Source: Planctomycetota bacterium
Lineage (GTDB): Bacteria > Planctomycetota > Phycisphaerae > Phycisphaerales > UBA1924
NCBI GenBank assembly: GCA_013285505.1
Contig: CP053450.1
Span: 228,796-292,795, forward strand
Direction of reading: 5' to 3'
DNA length: 64,000 nucleotides
The position numbers and the translations under genes were made by a program. This document shows positions 56,565 through 64,000 of this stretch, one piece after another. The notes under the pieces are model-generated. The model ran no database searches. It had not been told where the DNA came from and was given only the letters and a program-made list of their open reading frames with translations. Positions within the stretch are counted from its first letter, which is position 1; every line of letters begins with the position of its first letter.

Positions 56565-57479
56565 ATGCATCGTGCCCTGACCTTCGTCGCTGTTGTTGGT
56601 ATGGCCGCCGGGATTGCGTCCGCGCAGTCGGGCGTGCTGATGGTTCCCGAGTCGTCCAACGACCGGGTGATGCTGTTCGACGCGTTCGACGGCTCGCTCA
56701 TCACCGACAACTTCATCGACCTGGTGCCCCAGGGTGCCGGGACCCCGATCAACGCGGTCCAGGTCGGCCAGGAGATCTGGGTCAGCGACCAGATCGCCGA
56801 CTCGATCTTCCGGTACAGCCTCGACGGCTCGACCCATCTCGGCACCATCACCGGCGGCATGGACAACATCCGCGGCTTCGAGGTCGTCGGGAACACCGCC
56901 TACGTGACCAACTCGGGCACCGGCAACGGCGCACCCGGCGACGGCATTGTCACCATCGATGTGTCTTCCGCCACGATCAACGGCTTCTTCGCTTCTGGCG
57001 ACACCGGTGCGGGTGACCCGTTCGATGTGCTCTCGTACTCCGGCAACCTGCTCATCAACGACATCTCCGGCGAGGACATCGACGTCTTCAGCACCGGCGG
57101 TGCGTTCCAGTCCGTCTTTGTGGAGTCCGACGGCGTCAGCGGCATTGACTTCCCCGAGCAGATGGCCGAGACGTCCAGCGGCACCATCCTCGCCGCTGGC
57201 TTCAGCTCCCCGGCCGGTATTTACGAGTACGACGGCTCCGGCACCCTGCTCAACTACTACGACGTCGGCACGGGCATCCGCGGCGTGCACGAGCTGGGCA
57301 ACGGCAACATCATGTTCACCGACGGTGCCGGCGTGCACGTCCTCGATCCCAACACCGGCGCGATCACGGATTCCATCGACGGCGTCAGCGCCCGGTTCAT
57401 CGAGGCCTACATCCCCGCACCTGGCGGGGCGGCCCTCCTGGGTCTGGCCGGCGTCGCCGCCTTCCGTCGCCGCCGCTGA
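56565..57479 (+). CDS. Secreted protein with PEP-CTERM-like tail, paralogue-like of 14029-14847
   Basis: 304 residues; aggagag 8 bases before ATG. Signal peptide LTFVAVVGMAAGIASAQ. Repeated blade-like units follow (MVPESSNDRVMLFDAFDGSL, QIADSIFRYSLDGSTHLGT, GTILAAGFSSPAGIYEYDGS). C-terminus IPAPGGAALLGLAGVAAFRR plus RR matches the sorting tail of the gene at 14029. The two share design rather than close identity. Possible -10 TAGTAT at 56455-56460 would give a leader of about 100 bases. A strong terminator follows. Role unknown, envelope-associated. Confidence 0.85.
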   Translation: MHRALTFVAVVGMAAGIASAQSGVLMVPESSNDRVMLFDAFDGSLITDNFIDLVPQGAGTPINAVQVGQEIWVSDQIADSIFRYSLDGSTHLGTITGGMDNIRGFEVVGNTAYVTNSGTGNGAPGDGIVTIDVSSATINGFFASGDTGAGDPFDVLSYSGNLLINDISGEDIDVFSTGGAFQSVFVESDGVSGIDFPEQMAETSSGTILAAGFSSPAGIYEYDGSGTLLNYYDVGTGIRGVHELGNGNIMFTDGAGVHVLDPNTGAITDSIDGVSARFIEAYIPAPGGAALLGLAGVAAFRRRR

Positions 57480-57515
57480 TCGACCGGCCGCGAGGAACCT
57501 CTGAATCTCACTGTC

Positions 57516-57549
57516 CGCCGGGCCCTCACGGGGCCCGGCGGCTTTTTTT
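57516..57549 (+). terminator. Rho-independent terminator
   Basis: Perfect 10-bp arms cgccgggccc (57516-57525) and gggcccggcg (57531-57540), followed by gctttttttg. Confidence 0.93.
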
Positions 57550-57627
57550 GCCCGCGCGCACGCGTCGGCCGGCCCTTTCCTCGCCGGACCTTCCAGCCCC
57601 CCGGCCGATCGTGCCGACAAACCAGAC

Positions 57628-58641
57628 ATGACCCAACCCCAGCCGCAGATCCTCGAAGCCTTCCGCGCATGGCAGGAGCAGTCCCGCCTTCTTGAACGCC
57701 TCCAGATCGGCTTCATCGTCGGCCCGCCCAAAACCGGGACCTCCTGGGTCACCTCCACGCTCCACGCCCACCCCAACGCCATCGCCCGGGGGGAGGGGCA
57801 CCTGCCGACCCGGCTGATCCCCGCCCTGCAGCAGGCGTTCAAGTCGTACACCGATGCGCAGCTCGGCACCAAGCGCGACTCGGACAAGCCGCCCTCGGCG
57901 TGGCTGACACCGGACGACGCTGACCTGCTGCTGCTGGCCCGCCAGGCGTGCGACCGGATGCTGATGCGCTATATCGCGACCTGCCCGCCGGGCAGCAAGG
58001 ACCGCGTCTCGGCCGTGCTCGACAAGACCCCGGACAACGCCCGGCACATGGACCTGCTCTCCACGCTCTACCCGTGGGCCAAGTTCGTGTGCGTGACGCG
58101 TGATGTGCGCGACGCGGCCGTCAGTTCGTGGTTCCACCGCAAGCTGCTGGGCGACACCGGCCAGTTCACCGACATCAACCAGTTCGCGCCGGCCTTCGCC
58201 CACGACGTCTGGGCGCCGATGATGTGGCTGGCCCGCCGCACGGGGGCGCGCCTGGGCGCGAGCCACTACACCGAGATCCGTTACGAGAACTACAAGCAGG
58301 ACCCGCACGCCGAGGTGGGGCGTGTGCTCCGCTTCCTGAGCCTGGCCGCGGACACGCATCATGTCGGCACGTGCGTCGCGGCTGCGGACTTCAAGCGGCA
58401 CTCCGGGCGTGAGGCCGGTCAGGAACAGGCCAGCTTCTTCCGCAAGGGTGTGGTCGGCGACTGGCGCAACCACCTCACTGATTCGGTGGCCACCGAGACG
58501 GTGCGTGTGGCCGAGGAGATACTGAGCCGCGAGTTTGCGCCGGGCACCGGGCGGAATGCCCTCTCCGACCCCACGCGGCCGACCACGGCGACCACTCCAC
58601 GCAACCCGGCCAGCGCGACGAGCCGCAGCGTGACACCATGA
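57628..58641 (+). CDS. PAPS-dependent sulfotransferase-like protein
   Basis: 337 residues. 5'-phosphosulfate-binding loop GFIVGPPKTGTSWVTSTLHA; 3'-phosphate-binding segment FVCVTRDVRDAAVSSWFHRK; then EIRYENYKQDPHAEVGRVL and FFRKGVVGDWRNHLTD near the C-terminus. These are the PAPS-binding features of cytosolic-type sulfotransferases. The acceptor (sugar, lipid or small molecule) cannot be told. The Thr/Pro/Arg-rich last 25 residues look disordered. The stop overlaps the next ATG (ATGA), so it is translationally coupled to a hexapeptide acyltransferase, which suggests joint modification of a glycan. Confidence 0.88.
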   Translation: MTQPQPQILEAFRAWQEQSRLLERLQIGFIVGPPKTGTSWVTSTLHAHPNAIARGEGHLPTRLIPALQQAFKSYTDAQLGTKRDSDKPPSAWLTPDDADLLLLARQACDRMLMRYIATCPPGSKDRVSAVLDKTPDNARHMDLLSTLYPWAKFVCVTRDVRDAAVSSWFHRKLLGDTGQFTDINQFAPAFAHDVWAPMMWLARRTGARLGASHYTEIRYENYKQDPHAEVGRVLRFLSLAADTHHVGTCVAAADFKRHSGREAGQEQASFFRKGVVGDWRNHLTDSVATETVRVAEEILSREFAPGTGRNALSDPTRPTTATTPRNPASATSRSVTP

Positions 58642-59288
58642 ACTCGGACTCACAGCCATTGGTCCTGCTCGGTGGCGGCGGACACGCGACGGTCGTCGCC
58701 GAGGCGGCAAGGCTCGCGGGGATCGAGGTCGCGGGCGTCTACGACGACGCGGCCGAGCCGGCGGCGACGCTGGGCGAACACGCCGTGCCCCACCTCGCGC
58801 ACTGCAGCGGGTGTTGTGCGGTGAACTCCGGCCGCCGCCACGCTGGCTGCTCTGCGTGGGTGACTGCCAGGTGCGGAGGTCCTGTCTCAATCGCTTCACG
58901 TCCGGCGGGGGATTTACGGTCGTGCATCCGGCGGCGTTCGTCTCGCCGGTCGCGACGGTCGGCCCGGGGGTGTTTGTCGGGCCCTTGGCGCTGGTGCACA
59001 CCGGTGCGCGCATCGACGCCCACGCGATCATCAACTCCGCGGCCGTGGTCGAGCACCACTGCCACATCGGCGAGAACGCCCACATCGCCCCCCACGCGAC
59101 GCTCGGCGGGCACGTTGCCGTCGGGCCGGACACGCTGGTCGGGCTCGGCGCGGTGGTGTTGCCGGGGGTGCGCCTCGGCGCGGGGTGTGTGGTCGGTGCC
59201 GGCGCGGTGGTGCGCAAGAACCTCCCGGACGGGCGCACGGGTGGCCGGCAACCCCGCCCGCCCGTTCCGCCGCCCGGCGGTCCGCTGA
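58638..59288 (+). CDS. NeuD/PglD-like hexapeptide acyltransferase (two frameshifts)
   Basis: About 218 residues. N-terminal Rossmann-like part LVLLGGGGHATVVAEAARLA (GGGGH as in NeuD/PglD), then a left-handed beta-helix of hexapeptide repeats (VHPAAFVSPVATVGPGVFVG, NSAAVVEHHCHIGENAHIAP, PDTLVGLGAVVLPGVRLGAG). It ends ARVAGNPARPFRRPAVR. Such enzymes acetylate nucleotide-linked aminosugars. Frame breaks near 58802 (two GC units) and near 59238 (one). Coupled to the preceding sulfotransferase. Confidence 0.82.
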   Translation: MNSDSQPLVLLGGGGHATVVAEAARLAGIEVAGVYDDAAEPAATLGEHAVPHLAHCSGCCAVNSGRRHAGCSAWVTARCGGPVSIASRPAGDLRSCIRRRSSRRSRRSARGCLSGPWRWCTPVRASTPTRSSTPRPWSSTTATSARTPTSPPTRRSAGTLPSGRTRWSGSARWCCRGCASARGVWSVPARWCARTSRTGARVAGNPARPFRRPAVR

Positions 59289-59353
59289 CGCGGCCGGTGC
59301 GGCCGCGGCCACGCTGAGCGGCGTTCGCCGTATCCTGCGGCCTGGAGGCCCGC

Positions 59354-60817
59354 ATGCCCACACGACGCGACACGCTCAAGATTTCCGCTGCAACACTCGC
59401 CGCCGCCGCATCGCCCCGCTGGGTGTTTGCGGGTGAACCCGCGCGCACCGGCCGCCGGTGCCGACGGGCCCGACCCGCTCCCGCGCGTCGCTGCGTTCGA
59501 GCGGATGGCCTTCGGCATGTTCGTCCACTGGGGCCTCTACTCGCAGTGGGGGCAGGGCGAGTGGGTCAAGCACATGTACGGGATCGGCACCGACGACTAC
59601 ATGCAACGCATGGCGGACTTTAGGGCGGAGGACTTCAGCGGCCGCGACCTTGCACAGGTCGCCAAGCGCGCCGGCATGAAGTACGTCACCCTCACCAGCC
59701 GCCACCACGACGGCTTCAGCCTCTACGACACCCGAGGCCTCTCGCCCTACGACGTCACGCACACGCCGGCGAAGCGCGACCTGATCGCGGACTTTACCGA
59801 GGGCTGCCGCGCCGAGGGCATCGTCCCGATGCTCTACTGCACCACACTCGACTGGACCGACCCGCGCTTCGACAGCGACTGGGACGGCTACCAGCAGTAC
59901 CTCCGCGACTCGGTCGAGCTGCTCTGCACCCGCTATGGCCGGATCGGCGGCTTCTGGTTTGACGGCAACTGGTCGCGCAAGGACGCCGACTGGCAGGAGG
60001 ACCGGCTCTACGGCCTGATCCGCGAGCACCAGCCCGAGGCGATGATCATCAACAACACCGGCATCGGCCAGGGCGGTGCGCTCGGCCACGCCGAGATCGA
60101 CTCGACCACCTTCGAGCGCGGCCGCCCCGAACCGGTGGACCGCACCGGCTGGCCCAAGCACGTCGCCGGCGAGATGTGCCACACGTTCAACTACCACTGG
60201 GGTATCGCGACGAAGGACTTCAACTATCTGTCGCCGGCGCACGTGATCGAGGAGTTCTGCCGATGCCGGCGGGCGGGGGCCAACTTGCTGATGAACGTGG
60301 GGCCGACGGCGTCGGGGCGCGTGCCCGACTACGAGGCCGCGGCACTGGCGCGGGTGGGCGACTGGATCAGCCAGATCGGCACCGACGCGGCTGTACGACG
60401 GGCGTGCCGTGGCGTTCGAGTCGGAGCCGGACACCATCGGTGAGAGCGACACCAGCGACCACCACGGCAGCGAAACGGTGCACGAGGACTTCGGACTGCT
60501 CGTCGAGCGCCCCGGCGGGCCCTCCGAGATGTACCTCTACGTCTTCAACATCACCGCCACCGCCGACACGCGGGCGCACGGCTCGTCGGGCGCGCGGGCC
60601 CGGTCCCCGCACCTTCCGCGGCGTGCCGGGCAATTTCACCACCGCCCGCTGGATGGACAACGACGCCGAAGCGAAGCTCGAGCGTCGGGGTGATCTCGCG
60701 GTGCTGCACGCTGAGAAGTTTCCCTACGGCAACAACACGGTTGTGCGTGTGGCCAGGCTGCGCAGCGCCGGGATTGGCGACGCCGCAGGACACGGACCGC
60801 GGGCTTCGCGGCATACG
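59354..60817 (+). CDS. Secreted alpha-L-fucosidase-like glycosidase, GH29 (three frameshifts, 3' end unclear)
   Basis: Tat-like N-terminus PTRRDTLKISAATLAAAASP; GGAGG before ATG. GH29 features: AFGMFVHWGLYSQWGQGEWV, MKYVTLTSRHHDGFSLYDT, YGRIGGFWFDGNWSRKDADW (nucleophile Asp in FWFDGNW), CHTFNYHWGIATKDFNYLS and GANLLMNVGPTASGRVPDYE. It would release alpha-fucose from glycans outside the cytoplasm. Frame breaks near 59443, 60392 and 60598 are each repaired by one GC unit. After VVRVARLRSAGIGD no frame has a stop before the converging truA, so the true end is unknown and the end given is only the boundary. Confidence 0.8.
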
Positions 60818-61948
60818 TCAGCCTTCCGGCGTGGTGTGTGCTTCGCTGTCGCCTTCGTTGCCGTCGCGCTTCGCCTCGGTCTGGTCTGGGTACGCGACCC
60901 ACTCCAGACACAGTCCCTTCGCCGGCAGCGTCGGCCCGCCGCGAGTGCGTTCGCGGCTGGCGATGATCTCGGCCATCTGCGACCCGTCAATCCGCCCGCG
61001 CCCCACGTCGTGGAGCGTGCCCGCGATGATCCGCACCATGTTGTAGAGGAAGCCGCTGCCGGAGACCTCGATACGGATGAGCCGCCCGGGGTCGGCCACC
61101 GCCACCGGCCCGCGGCCGCCGACGACGCCACCGAGCGCACCGCGGGTGTGGTCGCCGTGCCAGAGTTCGGGCTTCTCGATCTCGCGGACGGTGCAGTCGA
61201 AGACCTCGCGTACGGTGGTCTGGCGGCCGTGCCCCGCGGCTGCGAACCCGGCGAAGTCGTGCGTGCCGACAATCGCCGTCGCCGCCGCCTGCATCGCGTC
61301 CAGATTCAGCCGCGCCCAGGTGTGGTGCACGTGCCGCCTGGCCCACAGCGGCCGGTGCATGCCGACCCACAGCGTGTAGCTGTAGCCCTTGCCGACGCAG
61401 TCGAGGATCGGGTCGAAGCCGTAGGGCACAACCTCGGCTTTGACGACCTGCACGTCGTCGGGCAGGCGAGAGTTGACGGCCATGAGCAGGCGTCCCGCGC
61501 CGCGTGAGACGGGCCAGCCACCTTTCTCGCGGCTGTCGTCGGTCTCGGCATCGGTTCCGGGCTCGGTCCTGTCGCCTGGCTGCGGCGTCGTGGCGTCGCT
61601 CCCGACATCTCCGGAGCAGCTGAACACCCCGATCTGGCACCGCGCGTGCACGCCCGCGTCGGTGCGGCTGGCCCCTTTGAGGGCGACGGGTTCGCGGACG
61701 ACCTCGCGCACCGCCCGCTCGACCACCGCCTGCACCGTCCGCAGGGCGATCCGGCCAGGCTTGCGGGCCTCCAGGCCGGGCTCGAGCTTCATCGATTTGG
61801 CTTCGTTGGGCACGCCGCCCTTGGGCGGCCGGCCCGGGTCCGCCGCCGCCTGTTCGGCTGCACGCAGCCACGGGTCGGGCGGCTCCTGCTTCTGCCATCC
61901 GGCGTAGTCTGTGCCGTCGTAGGCGATCGTGAGGCGGTAAGTCGGCAT
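60818..61948 (-). CDS. truA: tRNA pseudouridine synthase A with insertions
   Basis: 376 residues against about 260-270 for the family. Core motifs: TYRLTIAYDGTDYAGWQKQE, LKGASRTDAGVHARCQIGVF with catalytic Asp97, YSYTLWVGMHRPLWARRHVH, HDFAGFAAAGHGRQTTVREV and GSGFLYNMVRIIAGTLHDVG. It modifies U38-40 in tRNA anticodon arms. Extra segments lie near residues 25-62, 113-140 and 245-265, all Pro/Gly/Asp-rich and probably surface loops. Start ATG 61948 with TAGGCT 9 bases upstream. Its 3' end abuts or overlaps the converging fucosidase gene. Confidence 0.92.
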   Translation of the reverse strand: MPTYRLTIAYDGTDYAGWQKQEPPDPWLRAAEQAAADPGRPPKGGVPNEAKSMKLEPGLEARKPGRIALRTVQAVVERAVREVVREPVALKGASRTDAGVHARCQIGVFSCSGDVGSDATTPQPGDRTEPGTDAETDDSREKGGWPVSRGAGRLLMAVNSRLPDDVQVVKAEVVPYGFDPILDCVGKGYSYTLWVGMHRPLWARRHVHHTWARLNLDAMQAAATAIVGTHDFAGFAAAGHGRQTTVREVFDCTVREIEKPELWHGDHTRGALGGVVGGRGPVAVADPGRLIRIEVSGSGFLYNMVRIIAGTLHDVGRGRIDGSQMAEIIASRERTRGGPTLPAKGLCLEWVAYPDQTEAKRDGNEGDSEAHTTPEG

Positions 61949-61957
61949 GCCGCGGCA

Positions 61958-61963
61958 AGCCTA
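61958..61963 (-). promoter_or_regulatory. -10-like TAGGCT before truA
   Basis: TANNNT hexamer ending 9 bases before the truA ATG at 61948. Confidence 0.3.
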
Positions 61964-62148
61964 GCGGGGACCGGACAGGTCCGGACGGGGCGGTCGGTCC
62001 AAGAAAGTCCCAGAATTGGGGCAATCCGCTCAGTCACAGTTCCGTTGTTCTCTACGACCCCGGCCGTCGCGACACGGTGCCGCACAGGCCAATCGCCTCA
62101 CGATCAGTTCTTCGCGGAACCTCAGCCATCACAGAAAAGGAGACCGTC

Positions 62149-62613
62149 ATGACACTCAGGATTACCCATCTGTTCGCCGCCGTTCTTGCCGCCCTCACCC
62201 TCGCGGCCGCGCCGGCGCTCGCCCAGGCCGACCCCGGCGAGATCGTCCGCAACGCCGCGGCGGCCATGTCGGCCCCGGCCGACCGGGCTTCCGGGGCCAT
62301 CCAGGACTCGACCCGCCAGGGCGTGGCTGCGATCAACCGTCTCGACGACAACGGCGCTTCGGATCGTGAGCTCGTCGCGGCCGCCCGCCGCGCCACCCGC
62401 GAGATCAACCACACCGCCCGTCACGGCGCACGCCACATCGGTCTGATCGCCGAGCGCGCCGCCCAGGCGGCTCCGCGCCCTTGAGGCGGACCGCAGCTTC
62501 TTCGTCGCGGCTGGGCCAGGCCCGCCGCGCAGCGACCGAGGATGTCGCCCAGAGCCGTGCACGTGGTGCCGGTGCTATCGAGGCCGCCCTCCGCGCCGCG
62601 GCTCGACGACTGA
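62149..62613 (+). CDS. Exported Ala-rich helical protein (three frameshifts)
   Basis: ATG 62149 with AAGGAG 7 bases upstream. Signal peptide ITHLFAAVLAALTLAAAPAL then AQA. As read, the frame stops at 62484 (111 residues). Three ggct sites (near 62473, 62507 and 62600) each read through if restored to ggcgct, giving AAQAALRALEADRSFFVAAL, GQARRAATEDVAQSRARGAG, AIEAALRAAALDD and a TGA at 62611. The full form would be about 156 residues of amphipathic helix with regular Arg/Ala spacing, possibly a coiled coil in the periplasm. Function unknown. A terminator follows. Confidence 0.65.
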
Positions 62614-62671
62614 CCCGGCCTCGCACGCTCGGCGGCCGACCTCAACCAGCCCCGATCATCGCAGAGAGAGT

Positions 62672-62715
62672 GCCGCCCGTCTGCCTGTCTCAGGCTGGCG
62701 GGCGGTCCTCGTTTT
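62672..62715 (+). terminator. Probable terminator
   Basis: Arms ccgcccg and cgggcgg enclose an inner stem gcctg-tct-caggc, followed by tcctcgtttt. Confidence 0.6.
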
Positions 62716-62775
62716 GGGTCAGTCTTGCAGCGACCACGTGCGGATCGCGGCGGATGCCGGGGACGAACGGGACGC

Positions 62776-62955
62776 TCAGTGCCCCGGCCCCTCCACATCG
62801 CTCCGCTTCACAACGGTCGGCGCGGGTCCGGGGTCCTTGACCTTGAACCGCTTGTGCTCGTCGTCGGCCCAGCGGTCCGCGACTTTCCACCAGATCAGCA
62901 CGAACGGCGTCCCCACGATCAACGCGACGATGCCCCAAAGAATCGGTCCGCTCAT
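62776..62955 (-). CDS. Small membrane protein
   Basis: 59 residues from ATG 62955 (another ATG at 62967). One helix (ILWGIVALIVGTPFVLIWWK) then a short charged tail (WADDEHKRFKVKDPGPAPTV). No known family. TATGCT 7 bases before ATG and no Shine-Dalgarno, so probably leaderless. Divergent from the next gene. Confidence 0.55.
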   Translation of the reverse strand: MSGPILWGIVALIVGTPFVLIWWKVADRWADDEHKRFKVKDPGPAPTVVKRSDVEGPGH

Positions 62956-62962
62956 AGTTGCA

Positions 62963-62968
62963 AGCATA
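62963..62968 (-). promoter_or_regulatory. -10-like TATGCT, candidate leaderless promoter
   Basis: TANNNT hexamer ending 7 bases before ATG 62955. Confidence 0.35.
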
Positions 62969-63050
62969 CGCGGGCCCTCGCGGCGGATCGGGACGGATGT
63001 TGTCGAGCCGGCCCGTCGCCGGTCGATAGACACCCGGGAAAGGACCGACC

Positions 63051-63794
63051 ATGGGCACCACATTCATCGGGCACGGCGGGTGCGGATCGGCCGCGATGAT
63101 CCTCCGGCTGTGGGAGAGCGGCCACGCCTGTCACGGGCGGCCGGACGTTGCGTTCTTCCCCAGCGACACCCCCGAACTCACCAAGTCGGCGCGCGAGGGC
63201 ATGCAGGTCCTCTCGGCGCGCGGGTTCGAGGACCGTCCGACGCCCGAGGCCGCGGCACTGTTTGCCGAGCGTGCCGATGGCTACCGCCTCGATACGCACG
63301 CCTCGATCTTCGACAACATGGCGGCCTACCTCGACCACGTCGCGGCGCACGACGTCCACACCTGGCTCTGCCGCGTACCGATGTTCGGGCTGCTGACGCA
63401 CTGCCGGAACCACCGGGCCGTCTGCCTGCTGCGGCACCCGCTGCATCAGTACCTCAGCTTCACGCAGCACTACCGGCACGCCGACTGGACCGTGCCCTTC
63501 GGCGGCCGCTTCAGCCCGGACGCGGTCCGCTACTTTGCGCGCGCATGGAACGCCTTCACCGCCGATTGTCTCGACAGCGAGTCCACGATCATCCGGTACG
63601 AGTTTGCCCGGGCCGATGCCGCGGGAGACGAGTTCCTCGCGTGGCTCTTCGAGCCGCTCTTTTGCGCCAAGCGCTACGACGGCCTGATGCCGGTGGAGGT
63701 CGAGCACCTGCTCTGCGAACTCACCGAGCCGGTGTGGCGGAGGATGTACCGGGATTGGGCGCTGACCGGTGCCGCGGACGCGGCACCGTGCTAG
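63051..63794 (+). CDS. Sulfotransferase-like protein
   Basis: 247 residues; aaagga before ATG. TTFIGHGGCGSAAMILRLWE at the N-terminus is a P-loop-like PAPS site with Gly/Ser in place of Lys. CRNHRAVCLLRHPLHQYLSF matches the 3'-phosphate segment (RxPxxxxxS form). Then ARAWNAFTADCLDSESTIIR and FEPLFCAKRYDGLMPVEVEH. The overall layout fits a sulfotransferase, but the first loop lacks the usual basic residue (GCGSAAM), so activity is uncertain. Unlike the 57628 gene it has no coupled acyltransferase. Confidence 0.65.
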   Translation: MGTTFIGHGGCGSAAMILRLWESGHACHGRPDVAFFPSDTPELTKSAREGMQVLSARGFEDRPTPEAAALFAERADGYRLDTHASIFDNMAAYLDHVAAHDVHTWLCRVPMFGLLTHCRNHRAVCLLRHPLHQYLSFTQHYRHADWTVPFGGRFSPDAVRYFARAWNAFTADCLDSESTIIRYEFARADAAGDEFLAWLFEPLFCAKRYDGLMPVEVEHLLCELTEPVWRRMYRDWALTGAADAAPC

Positions 63795-63811
63795 GCCGGA
63801 AGCGGCGGCCT

Positions 63812-64000
63812 CTACAGCTCCACCATCTCCACACCCTCCATCTTGCCCGTCTCCACCTGCGGCATGCGCACGTCGGTGACAAAGGCGCTCAGGCCGGGGT
63901 AGCGGTCGGCCATCTCGGCCCGCATGTCCGCGGCGTTGAACAGACGCGACCGCGGGGCCACCACCTCGACCGCCTGCGGCACCTGGCCCGGCTGCTCGTC
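63812..64000 (-). CDS. C-terminal end of a protein extending beyond the window
   Basis: The minus strand is open from the window edge to the TAG at 63812-63814, 62 residues. It contains PQAVEVVAPRSRLFNAADMR, ADRYPGLSAFVTDVRMPQV and GKMEGVEMVEL. Codon use is typical for the genome, with GC-rich third positions. Too short to assign. Confidence 0.6.
   Translation of the reverse strand, partial: DEQPGQVPQAVEVVAPRSRLFNAADMRAEMADRYPGLSAFVTDVRMPQVETGKMEGVEMVEL

Overview
The window reads as high-GC chromosomal DNA from a planctomycete, most likely Phycisphaerae-like. Evidence: secreted proteins ending in dockerin-like VNTQDVLxFLNxW modules with a terminal GC, proteins with a short PEP-CTERM-like tail (hydrophobic stretch then RRRR), a planctomycete-style prepilin ([25 protein letters not shown]), the futalosine gene mqnA, and many sulfotransferase-like and small exported proteins. 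I see no rRNA, tRNA or CRISPR array.

Layout. 1-4.7 kb: an incomplete protein, a UDP-glucuronate-epimerase-like gene, an exported helical protein and an Mrp/ApbC ATPase. 4.7-7.8 kb: a small lower-GC accessory patch with two remnants of a REP-associated (Y1/HUH) transposase, three REP palindromes, a polymorphic-toxin tip with a probable immunity gene, and a truncated exported protein. 7.8-13.8 kb: glycogen genes (GH133-type debranching enzyme, GT3 glycogen synthase, GlgB). 14-23 kb: a PEP-CTERM-like protein, hisS with an abnormal middle, two Mla-type ABC ATPases, a cysteine desulfurase, an MCE/MlaD protein and a secreted hydrolase. 23-34 kb: a PD-(D/E)xK-like protein, small exported proteins, a PSP1 protein, a large signal peptidase I, a SulP transporter, a ketosynthase lacking its usual histidines, and a GxxExxY-family protein. 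34-43.4 kb: a GT4 glycosyltransferase, a long exported protein, trpS, an AAA ATPase, a CPBP protease, trpC and a thioredoxin-fold protein. 43.4-44.8 kb: a complete REP transposase in its own palindromes. 44.8-52 kb: a prepilin and three dockerin-bearing secreted proteins (beta-propeller, subtilase, LamG). 52-64 kb: mqnA, a multi-HTH protein and gatB as one operon; a second PEP-CTERM-like protein; sulfotransferase plus hexapeptide acyltransferase; an alpha-L-fucosidase-like protein; truA; small genes; a second sulfotransferase-like gene; and the end of one more gene.

Three features run through the whole window. (1) At least 23 genes are broken by frameshifts, and I count 50 shift points. Nearly all fall in alternating G/C runs, and all are explained by loss of one (45 cases) or two (5 cases) GC units. 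This looks like a systematic consensus error, perhaps driven by base modification, so I annotate each such gene as one CDS with shifts. (2) Several REP-like palindrome families have different stems but share the loop GCTTTG, and some copies lie in frame inside genes. (3) Many genes have a TANNNT hexamer only 5-9 bases before ATG and no Shine-Dalgarno sequence, suggesting leaderless transcripts, while secreted-protein genes tend to have clear Shine-Dalgarno sites.
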